A stretch of 64,000 bases of DNA, from contig JAHBXQ010000006.1 in the NCBI GenBank assembly GCA_019636345.1, forward strand, positions 271,431 through 335,430. The letters are read 5' to 3'. The translations under genes were made by a program, and so were the position numbers. The notes under the pieces are model-generated. The model was not told the DNA's origin, did not search any database, and saw only the letters and a list, made by a program, of their open reading frames with translations. The stretch is from Pirellulales bacterium. GTDB lineage: Bacteria; Planctomycetota; Planctomycetia; Pirellulales; Lacipirellulaceae. Numbering within the stretch: position 1 is the first letter of the stretch; each line of letters opens with the position of its first letter. Of the stretch, positions 35,665 to 45,211 are shown in pieces.

Positions 35665-35832
35665 GACTCAGGATTTGCGCTACAAGTACTCAACGCTGGT
35701 GCAAGGCCGATTGACGACGCGATCGACTCCGATCCGACAATCCCGCGAACTTCGCCGAGTACGAGCGTCGCGGCAGGCCTTACGAGAACGCTTACAACGC
35801 ACTCTTAGCTGTAACAACAAAGGCTCAGCGAC

Positions 35833-37023
35833 ATGGACCACTCCGTTTGGGAACTGCCTGCCTCGCAAATCAGAGCCGGGGAAGTCAACTTCTCATTGAC
35901 TGCCAAGGATGTTCCAGGAACCCCTTCAAGCTGGTCGATCGTCGGTCGAGTACTGACCGCGGGGGTGTCGGCTGGCGTCGAGGTTATCGAGATTAATAAC
36001 GGAGCAACGACTCTCATCGTGATTCCCACGCGCGGCATGGGACTTTGGAGGGCTGAAAGGGAGGGAGAAACATTGGGCTGGAAGGCCCCCGTCCAAGGAC
36101 CAGTTCATCCTCAGTTTGTTTCGCTGATGGAACCAAGCGGGGTTGGTTGGCTGGACGGATTCGACGAACTGATGGTGCGGTGCGGACTTGAAAGCAACGG
36201 TTCGGCAGTTTTTGACGGACAGGGACGACTGCTGTTTCCCCTTCACGGGCGAATCGCGAACAAGCCGGCTCACAGTCTGCAGGCATCGATTGATGCGACG
36301 AAAGGCACAATCAATTTGCGCGGAGTCGTTGATGAAAGTCGCCTGCAATCTCAGAAGCTGCGCCTGATGACGACGCTCACCACGGCGTTCGGCAGTTCGT
36401 CTTGGAAATGGCACGACGAGGTGACGAATCTCGGCGGCTCGACCGCAACGATGCAGATGCTCTATCACATCAATGTCGGCGAGCCGATATTGGCTCCCGG
36501 AGCTCGCCTCGTAGCGCCTGTAACAAGTGTCTCGCCTCACGACGATTATCCTGTCGACGCTGAGTTGCGAGATTACCGTGCGTATCCTGGCGTGGAAGCA
36601 AACTCAATCCCGCAATCGTTCTTTTTTGAGCTCCGGGCGGATCACGCGGGCGCTACCGAGGTTGTTCTCATCCAGCCCGCAGGCGAACGGGGGCTAGCAG
36701 TTCGTTTTAACAAGCAGCATCTACCTTGGCTCACCGTTTGGCGGAGCAACGCTTCGCCTGGCGACGGATACGTCACCAGCATCGAGCCGGGGACGAACTT
36801 TCCTAATCCGCGGCCGTTTGAGGAACGGCAAGGAAGAGTCGTTCGCTTGGATCCGGCAAGCTCATGGAGCGCCGAGGTAGAAATGGATTGGCTCACAGAC
36901 GCTCCGGCCGTAGCGGCGGCCGAACTTCGAGTCGCCGCACTGCAGGGCTCTATGCTTCCGGACATCCAGGATCACCCTGTAGTCGGCTGGTCTGCGAAAG
37001 CCCGCGCCGAGCGTCCTGATTAA
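35833..37023 (+). CDS. DUF4432 family protein (aldose-epimerase-like fold)
   Basis: 396 residues. The N-terminal EINNGATTLIVIPTRGMGLW and the later LPWLTVWRSNASPGDGYVTS and GTNFPNPR segments match the DUF4432/galactose mutarotase-like superfamily. No signal peptide is present, so it is cytosolic. Members are usually in sugar-catabolic clusters and are presumed to epimerise or isomerise a sugar, but the reaction is not established. It follows the aminotransferase after a gap of about 170 bp and is convergent with the sialidase gene, leaving only five bases between the stops. Confidence 0.85.
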   Translation: MDHSVWELPASQIRAGEVNFSLTAKDVPGTPSSWSIVGRVLTAGVSAGVEVIEINNGATTLIVIPTRGMGLWRAEREGETLGWKAPVQGPVHPQFVSLMEPSGVGWLDGFDELMVRCGLESNGSAVFDGQGRLLFPLHGRIANKPAHSLQASIDATKGTINLRGVVDESRLQSQKLRLMTTLTTAFGSSSWKWHDEVTNLGGSTATMQMLYHINVGEPILAPGARLVAPVTSVSPHDDYPVDAELRDYRAYPGVEANSIPQSFFFELRADHAGATEVVLIQPAGERGLAVRFNKQHLPWLTVWRSNASPGDGYVTSIEPGTNFPNPRPFEERQGRVVRLDPASSWSAEVEMDWLTDAPAVAAAELRVAALQGSMLPDIQDHPVVGWSAKARAERPD

Positions 37024-37028
37024 ATTCT

Positions 37029-39866
37029 TTACCGCCGGCGATCCCTCCGCGCGACAGCTCCCCCGCCCATCATGATCGCAACAGCGAGCATCGCGCATGC
37101 CGTGGGCTCCGGAGCTGCAGCACTAGGAGAGCTTGGGCTCGTGCCGATAGTCAGCTTACGCTGCCATACAAGGAAGTCGCTCCCGTCGACTTTGCTGTCG
37201 CCGTTCGCGTCGCCGTAAGAGAAGTCTGCATCTGCCGACATTCCGAATCCTTGGTTCCAGACTGCCAAGTCAGCGGCGTCAACGCTGCCGTCGCCATTGA
37301 AGTCGCCCGGCTCGCCCTCAAATCGATTGCTCACAACCGCACCGAAATCCGAACCGATGCGCAGCTCGTCAAGCACCCAGGTGGCGCCTGATCCGCCGGA
37401 GATGAGGATTCGATCGAGCAACTCGCTGGAATTGAAGCCCAGCGAACTTGCCAGCGTCCAGTTCATCCCAGCTTCGGTCGCCGGCGCTTCAGTCCCGGAC
37501 GGCAATGCAGCCAAGTACAGCCGATCGTTGCTTCCCGGGCCGGCGCCCGCTTCCGCGGCAATTTTAGCGATGAGGTAGTAGGAGATTCCCTTGGCGAAGA
37601 CATTGGCTCCCGTGGCCGACTGGTTGCCGAGAAAACTGACGAATAGGCTTTCGTTGCCTTGCACGCCGAACTCGACGACTTGGCTCTCCCCTGCCTGCAA
37701 TGCGACGCGGAAAGCTTCGTTAGGGCCTTCGTTGTCGATCAACAAATTATCCTGTCGGATCAACATCGAGAGATAATAGGTCTGGTCCAGCCCCAGATCG
37801 AGCGGCGTATCAAACTCTCGCGACATGCTGCCGCCGACGTTGAACAGTAAGACCGCACGGCGCTGTCCTTCCGTAATAAACGGAAATCCTGCGTACTGCA
37901 AATCGCTGGCCTCGATCAAAGCGTTGGAGGTGCCCGTCAGTTCGCCGGTGCGCTTCCACCCCCCCCGAAAGCCAATGCCGCCGTCTTTGATCCCTAGCAA
38001 CGTCGCCGATTGATACCGAAATCCTTCGTACGCTAACAGACCGCTGGGAGGCTCGATAAACTCGATGTTGAACGACGTGAAGGTGATGCTGCGGGCCTGA
38101 TTCGTCTCAAACAACACTCCGGTCATATCATTTGCGAGCAGCGTCATATCCGAATAGCCGGAGTAGCCGTCGTACAGAAGCCTCTCGCGCCAATAGGAGT
38201 TTCCTTCGTCGTAGCTGGTACGCACCACAAGGTTGTTGCGGTCCGGACCGCGGGGCCCGGTCCACATTATTCGATTGTGGTCGTCGCCCTCCGACTCAAG
38301 GGAGTACCGCTGAAGTGCAGCGTGAACTGATACGGCTGTCTGCCCGGGAATGAAGGCGCCCCAAGTTTCACCCCCGTCGGTGCTGATGAAGTTGCTCCGC
38401 GGGACTTCGCCGGAGTTGTTCGAGCGGGCGTCCATGCGGATCGATCCGTCGGCAAGTTCAACAATGCTGTCCTCGCCCGAGAGGTTGCCACCGGGAGTCA
38501 AATCGCCGCGTTGCCAAGTCATGCCTTGATCGTCGGAGTAGACGGCGTAAGAACGCCAACCGTTGACCCACCGCGCCGAGGGGACTATGAGACGCCCGTC
38601 ACGAGCCTGGATGCCGCTGCCCGGACCGAAGGCGACGACGTTCCAATTGTCGTAGTCCTTGGCTCCCGCCGTAATGTCGATCGCGTCCGACCATGTCGCT
38701 CCGCTATCGTCGCTGTAGCGAGCCCATGCCGTATTGTTCGTCGTGCCGGGGAGCGAGTCGACCGTGCCGAGGTCGCCCTCGTATCGGTTGTACAGCACCC
38801 AGACGCGCCCGTTAGTTTCGTCGACCAGCGTCGCCGGGTTTGCCACCTTCTCGCCGAACGCCCGCGGACTCTCGATCACCTGGAGCGCAGACCATGTGGC
38901 TCCATGATCGTAGCTGCGCTTCATGACCAGATCGGTGTCGCCGCCAAAGCCTGGTTCCTCTCCAGTTCGCCCCTCGACTAGGGCGATCAACGTTCCATCG
39001 AGGGCTGTTGCCAATGTCGGCACGCGGTAGTTGGCATAGCCCACGCCGCCGACGAAGACGTCGACCGCCCGGGTCTGTCTGGGCTGTTGCGTATGTCCGG
39101 GCTGCGGCAAGACTTGGCTCGGACTGTTGGCGTTCCACACGTGTACGGAGTGCCACTCGCCGGCGACGTCGGCGCCGCCGGTCGTCCCGTCGCCAAACCC
39201 GATTCGATCTTGAAAGACTTGGAAACCCGTCAAGGAACGGGCAATGCTTGCGTCGGGGACGCTCGATACGGCTTGGCCATCGAGGAAAAAGTCAAACCAA
39301 CTCGACGAACCGTTCCCGCGGTGACCTATGAAAATCGTATGCGGCGTCGACCAGTCGATTCCCGTAATGGCCGGAGTGAAACTGCCTCGGCCGTAGGCGA
39401 TTTCGCCGTTGCCGACTCCGCTGACAGCCGCCTGGCCGAAAAGATCGACGTGAACGTTGTAGTTGTAGAGATTGTCGCTCCAAGTGAGATACAAATTGGG
39501 CCAAGCGCTGCTCGAAAAGGCAATATCCGAGAGCGGCTTCACTCGAAACTCGATTCCGTAGGCTCCTCCGCCGTGCGTGAAGGTTCCGGCAGGCAACAAT
39601 GGCGAATAGTATTCGCCGTATTGCTCCCCTGGGACCATTCGCTGGTCCTGAAGCAGATAACTGCCATTGTTGGTCATGGCAGACCCCGAGAGCGTCCAGC
39701 CGAAGTCGGTCGGCGTGACCCCGACCCCCGCCGAGGCGGCGTTGAACGCCAGGAGAGGGGTTGCCGCTCGCGCCGGCGCGGCTGAGATCACCGCCCAGAG
39801 GGCTAATCGCCCCCCGAGATCTAAGGCTGCGCTGCCGAGAGCGAAATTGTGTGTACGACGAGCCAT
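37029..39866 (-). CDS. Exported sialidase-fold protein with LamG-like, dockerin and PEP-CTERM modules
   Basis: The start at 39866 (MARRTHNF) gives 945 residues. Order: signal peptide ending near ARA; a LamG-like module (about 35-250) shared with two neighbours; a sialidase beta-propeller (about 270-600) with YRVP and several Asp boxes (YDHGATW, DDSGATW, DDQGMTW, DGGETW); a second jelly-roll-like domain; a dockerin-like pair of calcium loops (DFNGDGSVDAAD, DANGDSKVDGSD); and a PEP-CTERM tail (PEPTACAMLAVAIMMGGGAV with basic end). PEP-CTERM implies exosortase-mediated surface attachment. It probably releases a sialic-acid-like sugar outside the cell, though sialidase-fold proteins vary in substrate. 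Confidence 0.9.
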   Translation of the reverse strand: MARRTHNFALGSAALDLGGRLALWAVISAAPARAATPLLAFNAASAGVGVTPTDFGWTLSGSAMTNNGSYLLQDQRMVPGEQYGEYYSPLLPAGTFTHGGGAYGIEFRVKPLSDIAFSSSAWPNLYLTWSDNLYNYNVHVDLFGQAAVSGVGNGEIAYGRGSFTPAITGIDWSTPHTIFIGHRGNGSSSWFDFFLDGQAVSSVPDASIARSLTGFQVFQDRIGFGDGTTGGADVAGEWHSVHVWNANSPSQVLPQPGHTQQPRQTRAVDVFVGGVGYANYRVPTLATALDGTLIALVEGRTGEEPGFGGDTDLVMKRSYDHGATWSALQVIESPRAFGEKVANPATLVDETNGRVWVLYNRYEGDLGTVDSLPGTTNNTAWARYSDDSGATWSDAIDITAGAKDYDNWNVVAFGPGSGIQARDGRLIVPSARWVNGWRSYAVYSDDQGMTWQRGDLTPGGNLSGEDSIVELADGSIRMDARSNNSGEVPRSNFISTDGGETWGAFIPGQTAVSVHAALQRYSLESEGDDHNRIMWTGPRGPDRNNLVVRTSYDEGNSYWRERLLYDGYSGYSDMTLLANDMTGVLFETNQARSITFTSFNIEFIEPPSGLLAYEGFRYQSATLLGIKDGGIGFRGGWKRTGELTGTSNALIEASDLQYAGFPFITEGQRRAVLLFNVGGSMSREFDTPLDLGLDQTYYLSMLIRQDNLLIDNEGPNEAFRVALQAGESQVVEFGVQGNESLFVSFLGNQSATGANVFAKGISYYLIAKIAAEAGAGPGSNDRLYLAALPSGTEAPATEAGMNWTLASSLGFNSSELLDRILISGGSGATWVLDELRIGSDFGAVVSNRFEGEPGDFNGDGSVDAADLAVWNQGFGMSADADFSYGDANGDSKVDGSDFLVWQRKLTIGTSPSSPSAAAPEPTACAMLAVAIMMGGGAVARRDRRR

Positions 39867-40022
39867 GACGAGGGCTAACACCGGGTGCAATTAGTCGTCA
39901 GAGAAGGCCTGATCCGAGTCAGCGGCGCCGCCCCGCCCCTCTCCCCGCCGACTCGAGACCAGGCCAGACTGATGCCGTAAATCGGAGTCCGCCTGTCGCG
40001 GAATGCGATCAACGACGAAATT

Positions 40023-41057
40023 CTAGGCGCGACGAAGAGCTGGACGGCGAATGCGATTGCGGATTCGCGCCATCACAACGATCACGCCTGATATGCTGAT
40101 CCAAGAAGAAGGTTCGGGAACAGAGCTAATTGCCGCAACGATCGGAGCACTTCCAAACTGAGTCCTCCAGACGTCAAGGTCGTCCCCATCCACCATGCCG
40201 TCGTTATTCGCATCGCCGGTGGCGACGGACACCCCCGCGTCATTGCGTCCGAAATTGCGCTGCCAGATCATGAAATCGGAGCCGTCAACGCCCTCGTCTC
40301 CGTTGAAGTTCGCGGTCGCGCCTGCAATCAGAGCCGGGTTGCTGACATCCCAGACCCGGACAAAGTACCACTCGGCGCGAACGTTGATGCTGGCGGTTGT
40401 TCCGTCGCCAAATCCGATCGAATCCTGAAACAGCTCGAATCCTGAAAGCGAACGCGCGATGCTGCCGTCGATTCGCGTCGATTGGATTACCCCGTCGATA
40501 TAAAAATCGAACACGCTGGTCGTGCCGTCCCCGCGGTGTCCGATGAAGATCGTATGGGGCGTCGACCAATCAATATTCGAGATGGCGGGCGTGAAACTGC
40601 CGCGCCCGTAAACAATATCGCCGTTCGGCTCAGGTGCGGAGCCGTCGTTGCCGTCGCGATCGATTGAGATGTTGTAATTATAGACGTTGTCGCTCCACGT
40701 GAGATACAGATTCGCCCAAGCGGGGTTCAAGAACGGCAGGTCGTCGACTGGCCGAACGCGGAACTCGATTCCGTAGTCGGCCCCGGCGTGCGTGAACGTG
40801 CCCGGGGCGAGGAACGGCGAGTAATACTCCCCGTAGTTGAAATCGACGTCGGCGTCATGGTCCTGGTAAAGGAACTGGCCGGTGTTCACCATGGGAGCTC
40901 CCGACCTCGCCCAATTCGGATCGAAATCCGTCGGCGTCACGCCCGCTCCGGCGATCGAGGCGTCAAACTCCAGCAGTTTCGTCGCTGCCGAACAGGGGGC
41001 AGCGGTCGGAACGCACGCGAGCAGTAGACAGAAGGCGGATTGAACTTGCTTGATCAT
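40023..41057 (-). CDS. Exported LamG-like/dockerin/PEP-CTERM protein
   Basis: The start at 41057 (MIKQVQSAF) has GGGGAG nine bases upstream, giving 344 residues. Signal peptide of about 25 residues, then a LamG-like module (YYSPFLAPGTFTHAG, NLYLTWSDNVYNYN, STPHTIFIGHRGDG), two dockerin-like loops (NFNGDEGVDGSD, DANNDGMVDGDD) and a PEP-CTERM end (VPEPSSW with basic Arg-rich tail). The module is a close relative of the N-terminal part of the neighbouring sialidase. Likely a surface carbohydrate-binding or structural protein. Confidence 0.9.
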   Translation of the reverse strand: MIKQVQSAFCLLLACVPTAAPCSAATKLLEFDASIAGAGVTPTDFDPNWARSGAPMVNTGQFLYQDHDADVDFNYGEYYSPFLAPGTFTHAGADYGIEFRVRPVDDLPFLNPAWANLYLTWSDNVYNYNISIDRDGNDGSAPEPNGDIVYGRGSFTPAISNIDWSTPHTIFIGHRGDGTTSVFDFYIDGVIQSTRIDGSIARSLSGFELFQDSIGFGDGTTASINVRAEWYFVRVWDVSNPALIAGATANFNGDEGVDGSDFMIWQRNFGRNDAGVSVATGDANNDGMVDGDDLDVWRTQFGSAPIVAAISSVPEPSSWISISGVIVVMARIRNRIRRPALRRA

Positions 41058-41122
41058 GGAACAACACTCCCCAAGCGGCATGGCGTGATTCAAACTGACG
41101 CAAAGTCAACCTTGACTCGTCG

Positions 41123-42250
41123 TCACTGCGGAGTCAGCTGCGAGGCGGCGGCAGCTCCTGGCCAAAGACCAAGATCCTCAAGAAAATCCGAGCGATAGAT
41201 CCATAGGCCGTCCGCGCCGCCGGCCAACTGAGCTTTTCCGGCCGCGATCATTTGTTCATTCGTCGTAAGAAAGCGATTGAACGGCGCCAGTGATGATCGC
41301 AGCATGACTTTGTCGCCCGCCAATTGCCGAGCCTGGCTCACCTTGGCAGGCATCTCTTCAATTGTGTCGTTGTATGTCGCCAAGAAATAGTCGTCGATTA
41401 AGCCGGCGCGAGCCCACCCTGGGCAATCGCGTCCGCACATGCGTCTTTCCCGCTCGGGATCGGTGTCTCCGAATCCGCCTACGCGAATGTGCTTCCCGCT
41501 GCGCATCACGGCAGCGCGGAACTCGCCCACAAAGGTGGTCACCGAGGCGCTGCGCATGTCGTTGAACAGCATCCACTCCGGCGAATCGATCGGCACTTCG
41601 CGAGGATCGAATCCGTAAATCGCCAAGCAGGCCTGAATCAACGGCGGATCGTAGCCGTAGAAACCGTAAGCCGTTTTTGGTTGAGCCGTGGTCTCGGGGT
41701 AGCGGCAATAATCGAGCATCACGCCGTCGACGGCGTAGCCCTCGACCAGATCCATCAGCAGCCGGACCTTCGCCGCTCGAGCTTCGGGATAGGCGAGCGA
41801 TACGGAACGCGTCGTCGTTTCCGAAGAGGCGCGGCCCTCGCGATCGCGAGTTTCCCACTCTGGATTCTGCTCGAGCAGCTTTCCGGCAGGACCGACTGCG
41901 ACGGACGGATAGACCGCAATCCCCACGGCATGAGCGCGTTCGATCATCGAAGCGAGCGAATCGTAGCCTTCGTCGAGCCCCCTTTTGTAGACCGCGCCTA
42001 GCGACTCGCGGTCAGTCTTCCAATACACCGTACTCCCCCCGGAGAGCGAAGGGAAAAGAGCACGCACGCCGAATTCCCGACACTTCGCGATAAAGGCGGT
42101 CGTTTCCGCTTCGGTCTCGAACGTGGCGCAGTAGAGTCCGAATCCCAACGCCGCCTCGTCCATGGCCCCGGCCGCCAGCGCGGCGCGGGGCATGGTGAAC
42201 GTCAAGCCAAACAAGGCGATCATCGCAAACAAGAAGCAAGGCTGCTTCAT
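41123..42250 (-). CDS. Exported family 10 (GHL10-like) glycosyl hydrolase
   Basis: The start at 42250 (MKQPCFLFAM) has AGGAG seven bases upstream and gives 375 residues. A signal peptide (hydrophobic run ending AALAA) precedes a TIM-barrel-like domain. AHAVGIAVYPSVAVGP, then VDGVMLDYCRYP with the Asp-x-x-Arg pattern, and GGADGLWIYRSDFLEDL match the GHL10/DUF187 hydrolase-like family. Activity is unproven for most members. It lies between two LamG/PEP-CTERM genes and close to the sialidase, on the same strand. Confidence 0.85.
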   Translation of the reverse strand: MKQPCFLFAMIALFGLTFTMPRAALAAGAMDEAALGFGLYCATFETEAETTAFIAKCREFGVRALFPSLSGGSTVYWKTDRESLGAVYKRGLDEGYDSLASMIERAHAVGIAVYPSVAVGPAGKLLEQNPEWETRDREGRASSETTTRSVSLAYPEARAAKVRLLMDLVEGYAVDGVMLDYCRYPETTAQPKTAYGFYGYDPPLIQACLAIYGFDPREVPIDSPEWMLFNDMRSASVTTFVGEFRAAVMRSGKHIRVGGFGDTDPERERRMCGRDCPGWARAGLIDDYFLATYNDTIEEMPAKVSQARQLAGDKVMLRSSLAPFNRFLTTNEQMIAAGKAQLAGGADGLWIYRSDFLEDLGLWPGAAAASQLTPQ

Positions 42251-42296
42251 AGAACTCTCCTCGCATTCTGCCGCCATGATTTCCTTGCCGACCACA

Positions 42297-43100
42297 TTAC
42301 GATCGCACCTGACGGTTTCTCCGCCGAGCGAAAAGACCTCCCGCCGTTGCCGCAACTGCCGCGAAGCCAAGCGAGGAGGCCTCGGGAACGGCCGCGGCAG
42401 CAGGATTGTTGACATCCCACACGCGGACGAAATACCACTCGCCCGCGACGTCCTGGTTGCCCGTGGTCCCGTCGCCGAAATCGACCGCGTCGCGAGCAAA
42501 GCTGCCGGTTCTCGCGATGCTGCCGTCGGTGATAGTCGACTGGAGGACGCCGTCGAGGTAGAAGTCAAACACGCTGGTTCCTCCGCTGCCGCGATGCCCG
42601 ATGAAAATCGTGTGAGGCGAAGACCAGTCGATACCCGTGATGGCGGGACTAAAACTGTTGCGTCCGTAAACGATGTCTCCCGTGCCGCTCGTGGCGGCGT
42701 TGCCGAACTTGTCGACCGTGATGTTGTAGTTGAATTGATCGTCGCTCCAGGTCAGATACATCTCCGGCCAAGCGGCGCCGACGAAGTTGACGTCCGTGAG
42801 GGGGCGGACCCGAAATTCGATCCCGTAGGGCGCTCCGCCGCGACTGAACGTCCCGGCAGGCAGAGTCGGCGAGAGATACTCGCCCGATTGCTCCCCGGGA
42901 ACGCCCGTGTTGTCCTGGAGCAAATACACTCCGTTGTTGACCATCGGCGTCCCAAAGCGGGTCCAACCCTGATCGCTGGGAGTCACGCCGGCCCCAGCTG
43001 TGGCGGCATTGAATTCTAACAACAGCGTTGCCGCCGCTTGCGGCATCTGTAGTGTCGCTGCGCACCACGCGACAGCAAAAATGGGCAGAACTTTCGACAT
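42297..43100 (-). CDS. Exported LamG-like protein with PEP-CTERM-like tail
   Basis: The start at 43100 (MSKVLPIFA) has GGAG seven bases upstream and gives 267 residues. A short signal peptide leads into the same LamG-like module found in the two genes to its left (YLSPTLPAGTFSRGG, MYLTWSDDQFNYN, SSPHTIFIGHRGSG). There is no dockerin. The tail VPEASSLGFAAVAATAGGLF followed by Arg-rich residues is a PEP-CTERM variant (PEA). It is the third copy of the module within 6 kb. Confidence 0.88.
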   Translation of the reverse strand: MSKVLPIFAVAWCAATLQMPQAAATLLLEFNAATAGAGVTPSDQGWTRFGTPMVNNGVYLLQDNTGVPGEQSGEYLSPTLPAGTFSRGGAPYGIEFRVRPLTDVNFVGAAWPEMYLTWSDDQFNYNITVDKFGNAATSGTGDIVYGRNSFSPAITGIDWSSPHTIFIGHRGSGGTSVFDFYLDGVLQSTITDGSIARTGSFARDAVDFGDGTTGNQDVAGEWYFVRVWDVNNPAAAAVPEASSLGFAAVAATAGGLFARRRNRQVRS

Positions 43101-43557
43101 TAGCGTTCTCCAGGTTGCGACCACTCGCGATGGTGAATGGCCAAGTGAAACCGCCTGACTACGAGCCTCTCGCCCTGCTGTTCCGTGTCGTCCTTGTCAA
43201 TTGCTCACTTTGGATCAACGCCGATCACGGACTCGACGCCGCCCGACAGGCTGCGGTTCGGGTTCACCCCCGGTCGCTGCCTCCCCGTCGGTATTCCCAG
43301 GGTTGTCGTCGCAACCGGTTTTGTCAAGCAATAAACAAACCCTCGCCCCGATTTCTCAAAACTGCCGCGAGTCGTGGTCCTCGAATCTCAGAACGGATTC
43401 GGTTCTCACAATCAACCTGTGCAAGGGGCTCATCCAGCGGAGTGCTCTAGGTGACAGCGACGCCACCCCGCACGCAGGATTGTCCCGGCTTGAAAAACCT
43501 CGCCGAGGTATCGTTACGTCTTGAATAAACATAGCCCAGGCGGTAGGATACGCACTT
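43101..43557. other. Divergent intergenic region (about 455 bp)
   Basis: Lies between the minus-strand LamG gene and the plus-strand lipoprotein gene. It should contain promoters for both. Short frames exist but none is supported, and no clear repeat or hairpin was noticed. Confidence 0.5.
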
Positions 43558-43998
43558 ATGCACTGCTTCTTGCCTCAGCGCTGCAAAGAATTCGCCCTGT
43601 TTTCAGCCGTCGTTGTCTCGGCGTTCGCTGCCGGGTGCGGCCGATCTGCCGGAGAGGGTCGCATTCTCGTCGCAGGCCATGTGCACTTTGACGGGCAACC
43701 GGTGGCGGTCGGTCAGATAAGATTCATTCCTGCCGAGGGCACCAGCGGCCCCATCACGGTCACGGCCATCAAGAACGGTCGCTATACGACCCAAGCCTCG
43801 TCTGGAGTCCCGCACGGCACGCACCGGGTCGAGATTACGGCGTACGATGCCGAGGAGTACGCGAACGCCCCGCGCGGTCCAGGCAACCCGCCCGTCCGTC
43901 AACTGCTGCCCGACAAATTTAACCGCCAATCTACGTTGACGGCCACCTTCGAGGCAGGTTCCGCCAGCGCCGTGCAGGACTTTGACCTAACGCCCTGA
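43558..43998 (+). CDS. Planctomycete-type lipoprotein with transthyretin/carboxypeptidase-like domain
   Basis: 146 residues. A type II signal peptide ends in a lipobox AFAAGC (Cys27), followed by a beta-sandwich with VAGHVHFDGQPVAVGQIRFIP and GPITVTAIKNGRY, the pattern of the small carboxypeptidase-regulatory-like lipoproteins abundant in Planctomycetes. These usually precede DUF1559 genes, as here (18 bp gap). Function unknown, located in a membrane facing the periplasm. Confidence 0.9.
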   Translation: MHCFLPQRCKEFALFSAVVVSAFAAGCGRSAGEGRILVAGHVHFDGQPVAVGQIRFIPAEGTSGPITVTAIKNGRYTTQASSGVPHGTHRVEITAYDAEEYANAPRGPGNPPVRQLLPDKFNRQSTLTATFEAGSASAVQDFDLTP

Positions 43999-44016
43999 GA
44001 AGTAGAGGCCCGAAGC

Positions 44017-45129
44017 ATGCCACGCCCTGATTCGCTCAGTCTCGATCGAAACACAATTCGCGGATTGGCGAGGCGAACGCATGGTCTGAGTTCAAGATCA
44101 GCGGCGACGCGCGTGCAAGGCCACAGACGCACGAAGCTGTCTCGCCGTTTCGTAACTTATCCGTGCCCGCAAGCGACGCCGGCCCCGACGTCGAGATCTT
44201 CCCGGTTCGCTCGGCCCCTACATGGTTTCACGCTGGTCGAGTTGTTGGTCGTGATTGCGATCATCGGCGTGCTTGTTGCGCTCTTGCTCCCCGCCGTCCA
44301 AGCGGCCCGCGAAGCGGCACGACGCACAACATGCGCAAACAACGCCCGACAGATCGGGATCGCGTTTCAGAATTACCATGCGGCGCTTCGACGCTTTCCT
44401 ACGGGCATTGAGATGTGGGGGGCGGGCTCCCGAGGCCGCGCGAGTTGCGGAGCGCCCGAGGGAGATTCCGATCGCTATTACGGCTGGGGCTGGGGAGTCT
44501 ATGTCATTCCCTACATGGAAGCTTCCAACGTTTACAGTCGCTTTGACTTTCAGAAACGGTCCGGCGCCTCTTACGCGGAAGGTCCGAACTTCGCGGCGGG
44601 CGCGGAATTCATTCCCGCCTACGCCTGCCCTTCCGATCCGCTCGGCCAGGAGTTGGTGTTCTGCTGCAGCACGCTTCAGAACGGCAGCGCACCGGACGAG
44701 GATCTCGCCAAAACAAACTGGGCGGGCGTTGCGGACAGTCTCGATTGGAGTTGCGACGGCACTTGGCCCAGCGCGAGCGCCAATGGCGTTCTCTACCAAC
44801 GCTCCAAGACGGCCGTCAAGGACATCGTGGATGGCACGAGTCACACGCTGCTGGTCGGAGAGACGATCGGCTCAGGCCCAAATAACGCGTTCTTTTGGGT
44901 GACTTGGAACGTGCTCCACACGGCGAATGGCATCAATCTGCCGCTGCGCGAGCCGCCGCTGCATCCCTGGGTGGTCTCCCAAAACGGATTTGCCAGCCTG
45001 CACCCCTCCGGCTGTCATTTCACGTTGGCCGATTCCAGCGTGCAATTCATCAACGAGTCGATCGATCAACGGGTGCTCGCCGCATTGACGACGCGGGACG
45101 GCGGCGAAGTCATAGGCGATGTTCGTTAG
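44017..45129 (+). CDS. DUF1559 protein with type IV prepilin-like N-terminus
   Basis: 370 residues. The methylation/cleavage motif G-FTLVELLVVIAIIGVLVAL (Gly70) is followed by LPAVQAAREAARRTTCANNA, diagnostic of planctomycete DUF1559 pseudopilin-like proteins. The C-terminus has the usual FTLADSSVQFINESID segment. A 70-residue, Arg-rich leader is unusually long, so translation may begin later at a non-ATG codon. Processed by a prepilin peptidase and probably part of a surface or secretion structure; specific role unknown. Confidence 0.93.
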   Translation: MPRPDSLSLDRNTIRGLARRTHGLSSRSAATRVQGHRRTKLSRRFVTYPCPQATPAPTSRSSRFARPLHGFTLVELLVVIAIIGVLVALLLPAVQAAREAARRTTCANNARQIGIAFQNYHAALRRFPTGIEMWGAGSRGRASCGAPEGDSDRYYGWGWGVYVIPYMEASNVYSRFDFQKRSGASYAEGPNFAAGAEFIPAYACPSDPLGQELVFCCSTLQNGSAPDEDLAKTNWAGVADSLDWSCDGTWPSASANGVLYQRSKTAVKDIVDGTSHTLLVGETIGSGPNNAFFWVTWNVLHTANGINLPLREPPLHPWVVSQNGFASLHPSGCHFTLADSSVQFINESIDQRVLAALTTRDGGEVIGDVR

Positions 45130-45211
45130 ATTGTGCGGGTTCGCGCGTGGCCCTCATGCTCCTGCAGATTGCGGCGGCGTCTCGTACTCTTCCACCCATC
45201 GCATCTCGTTC

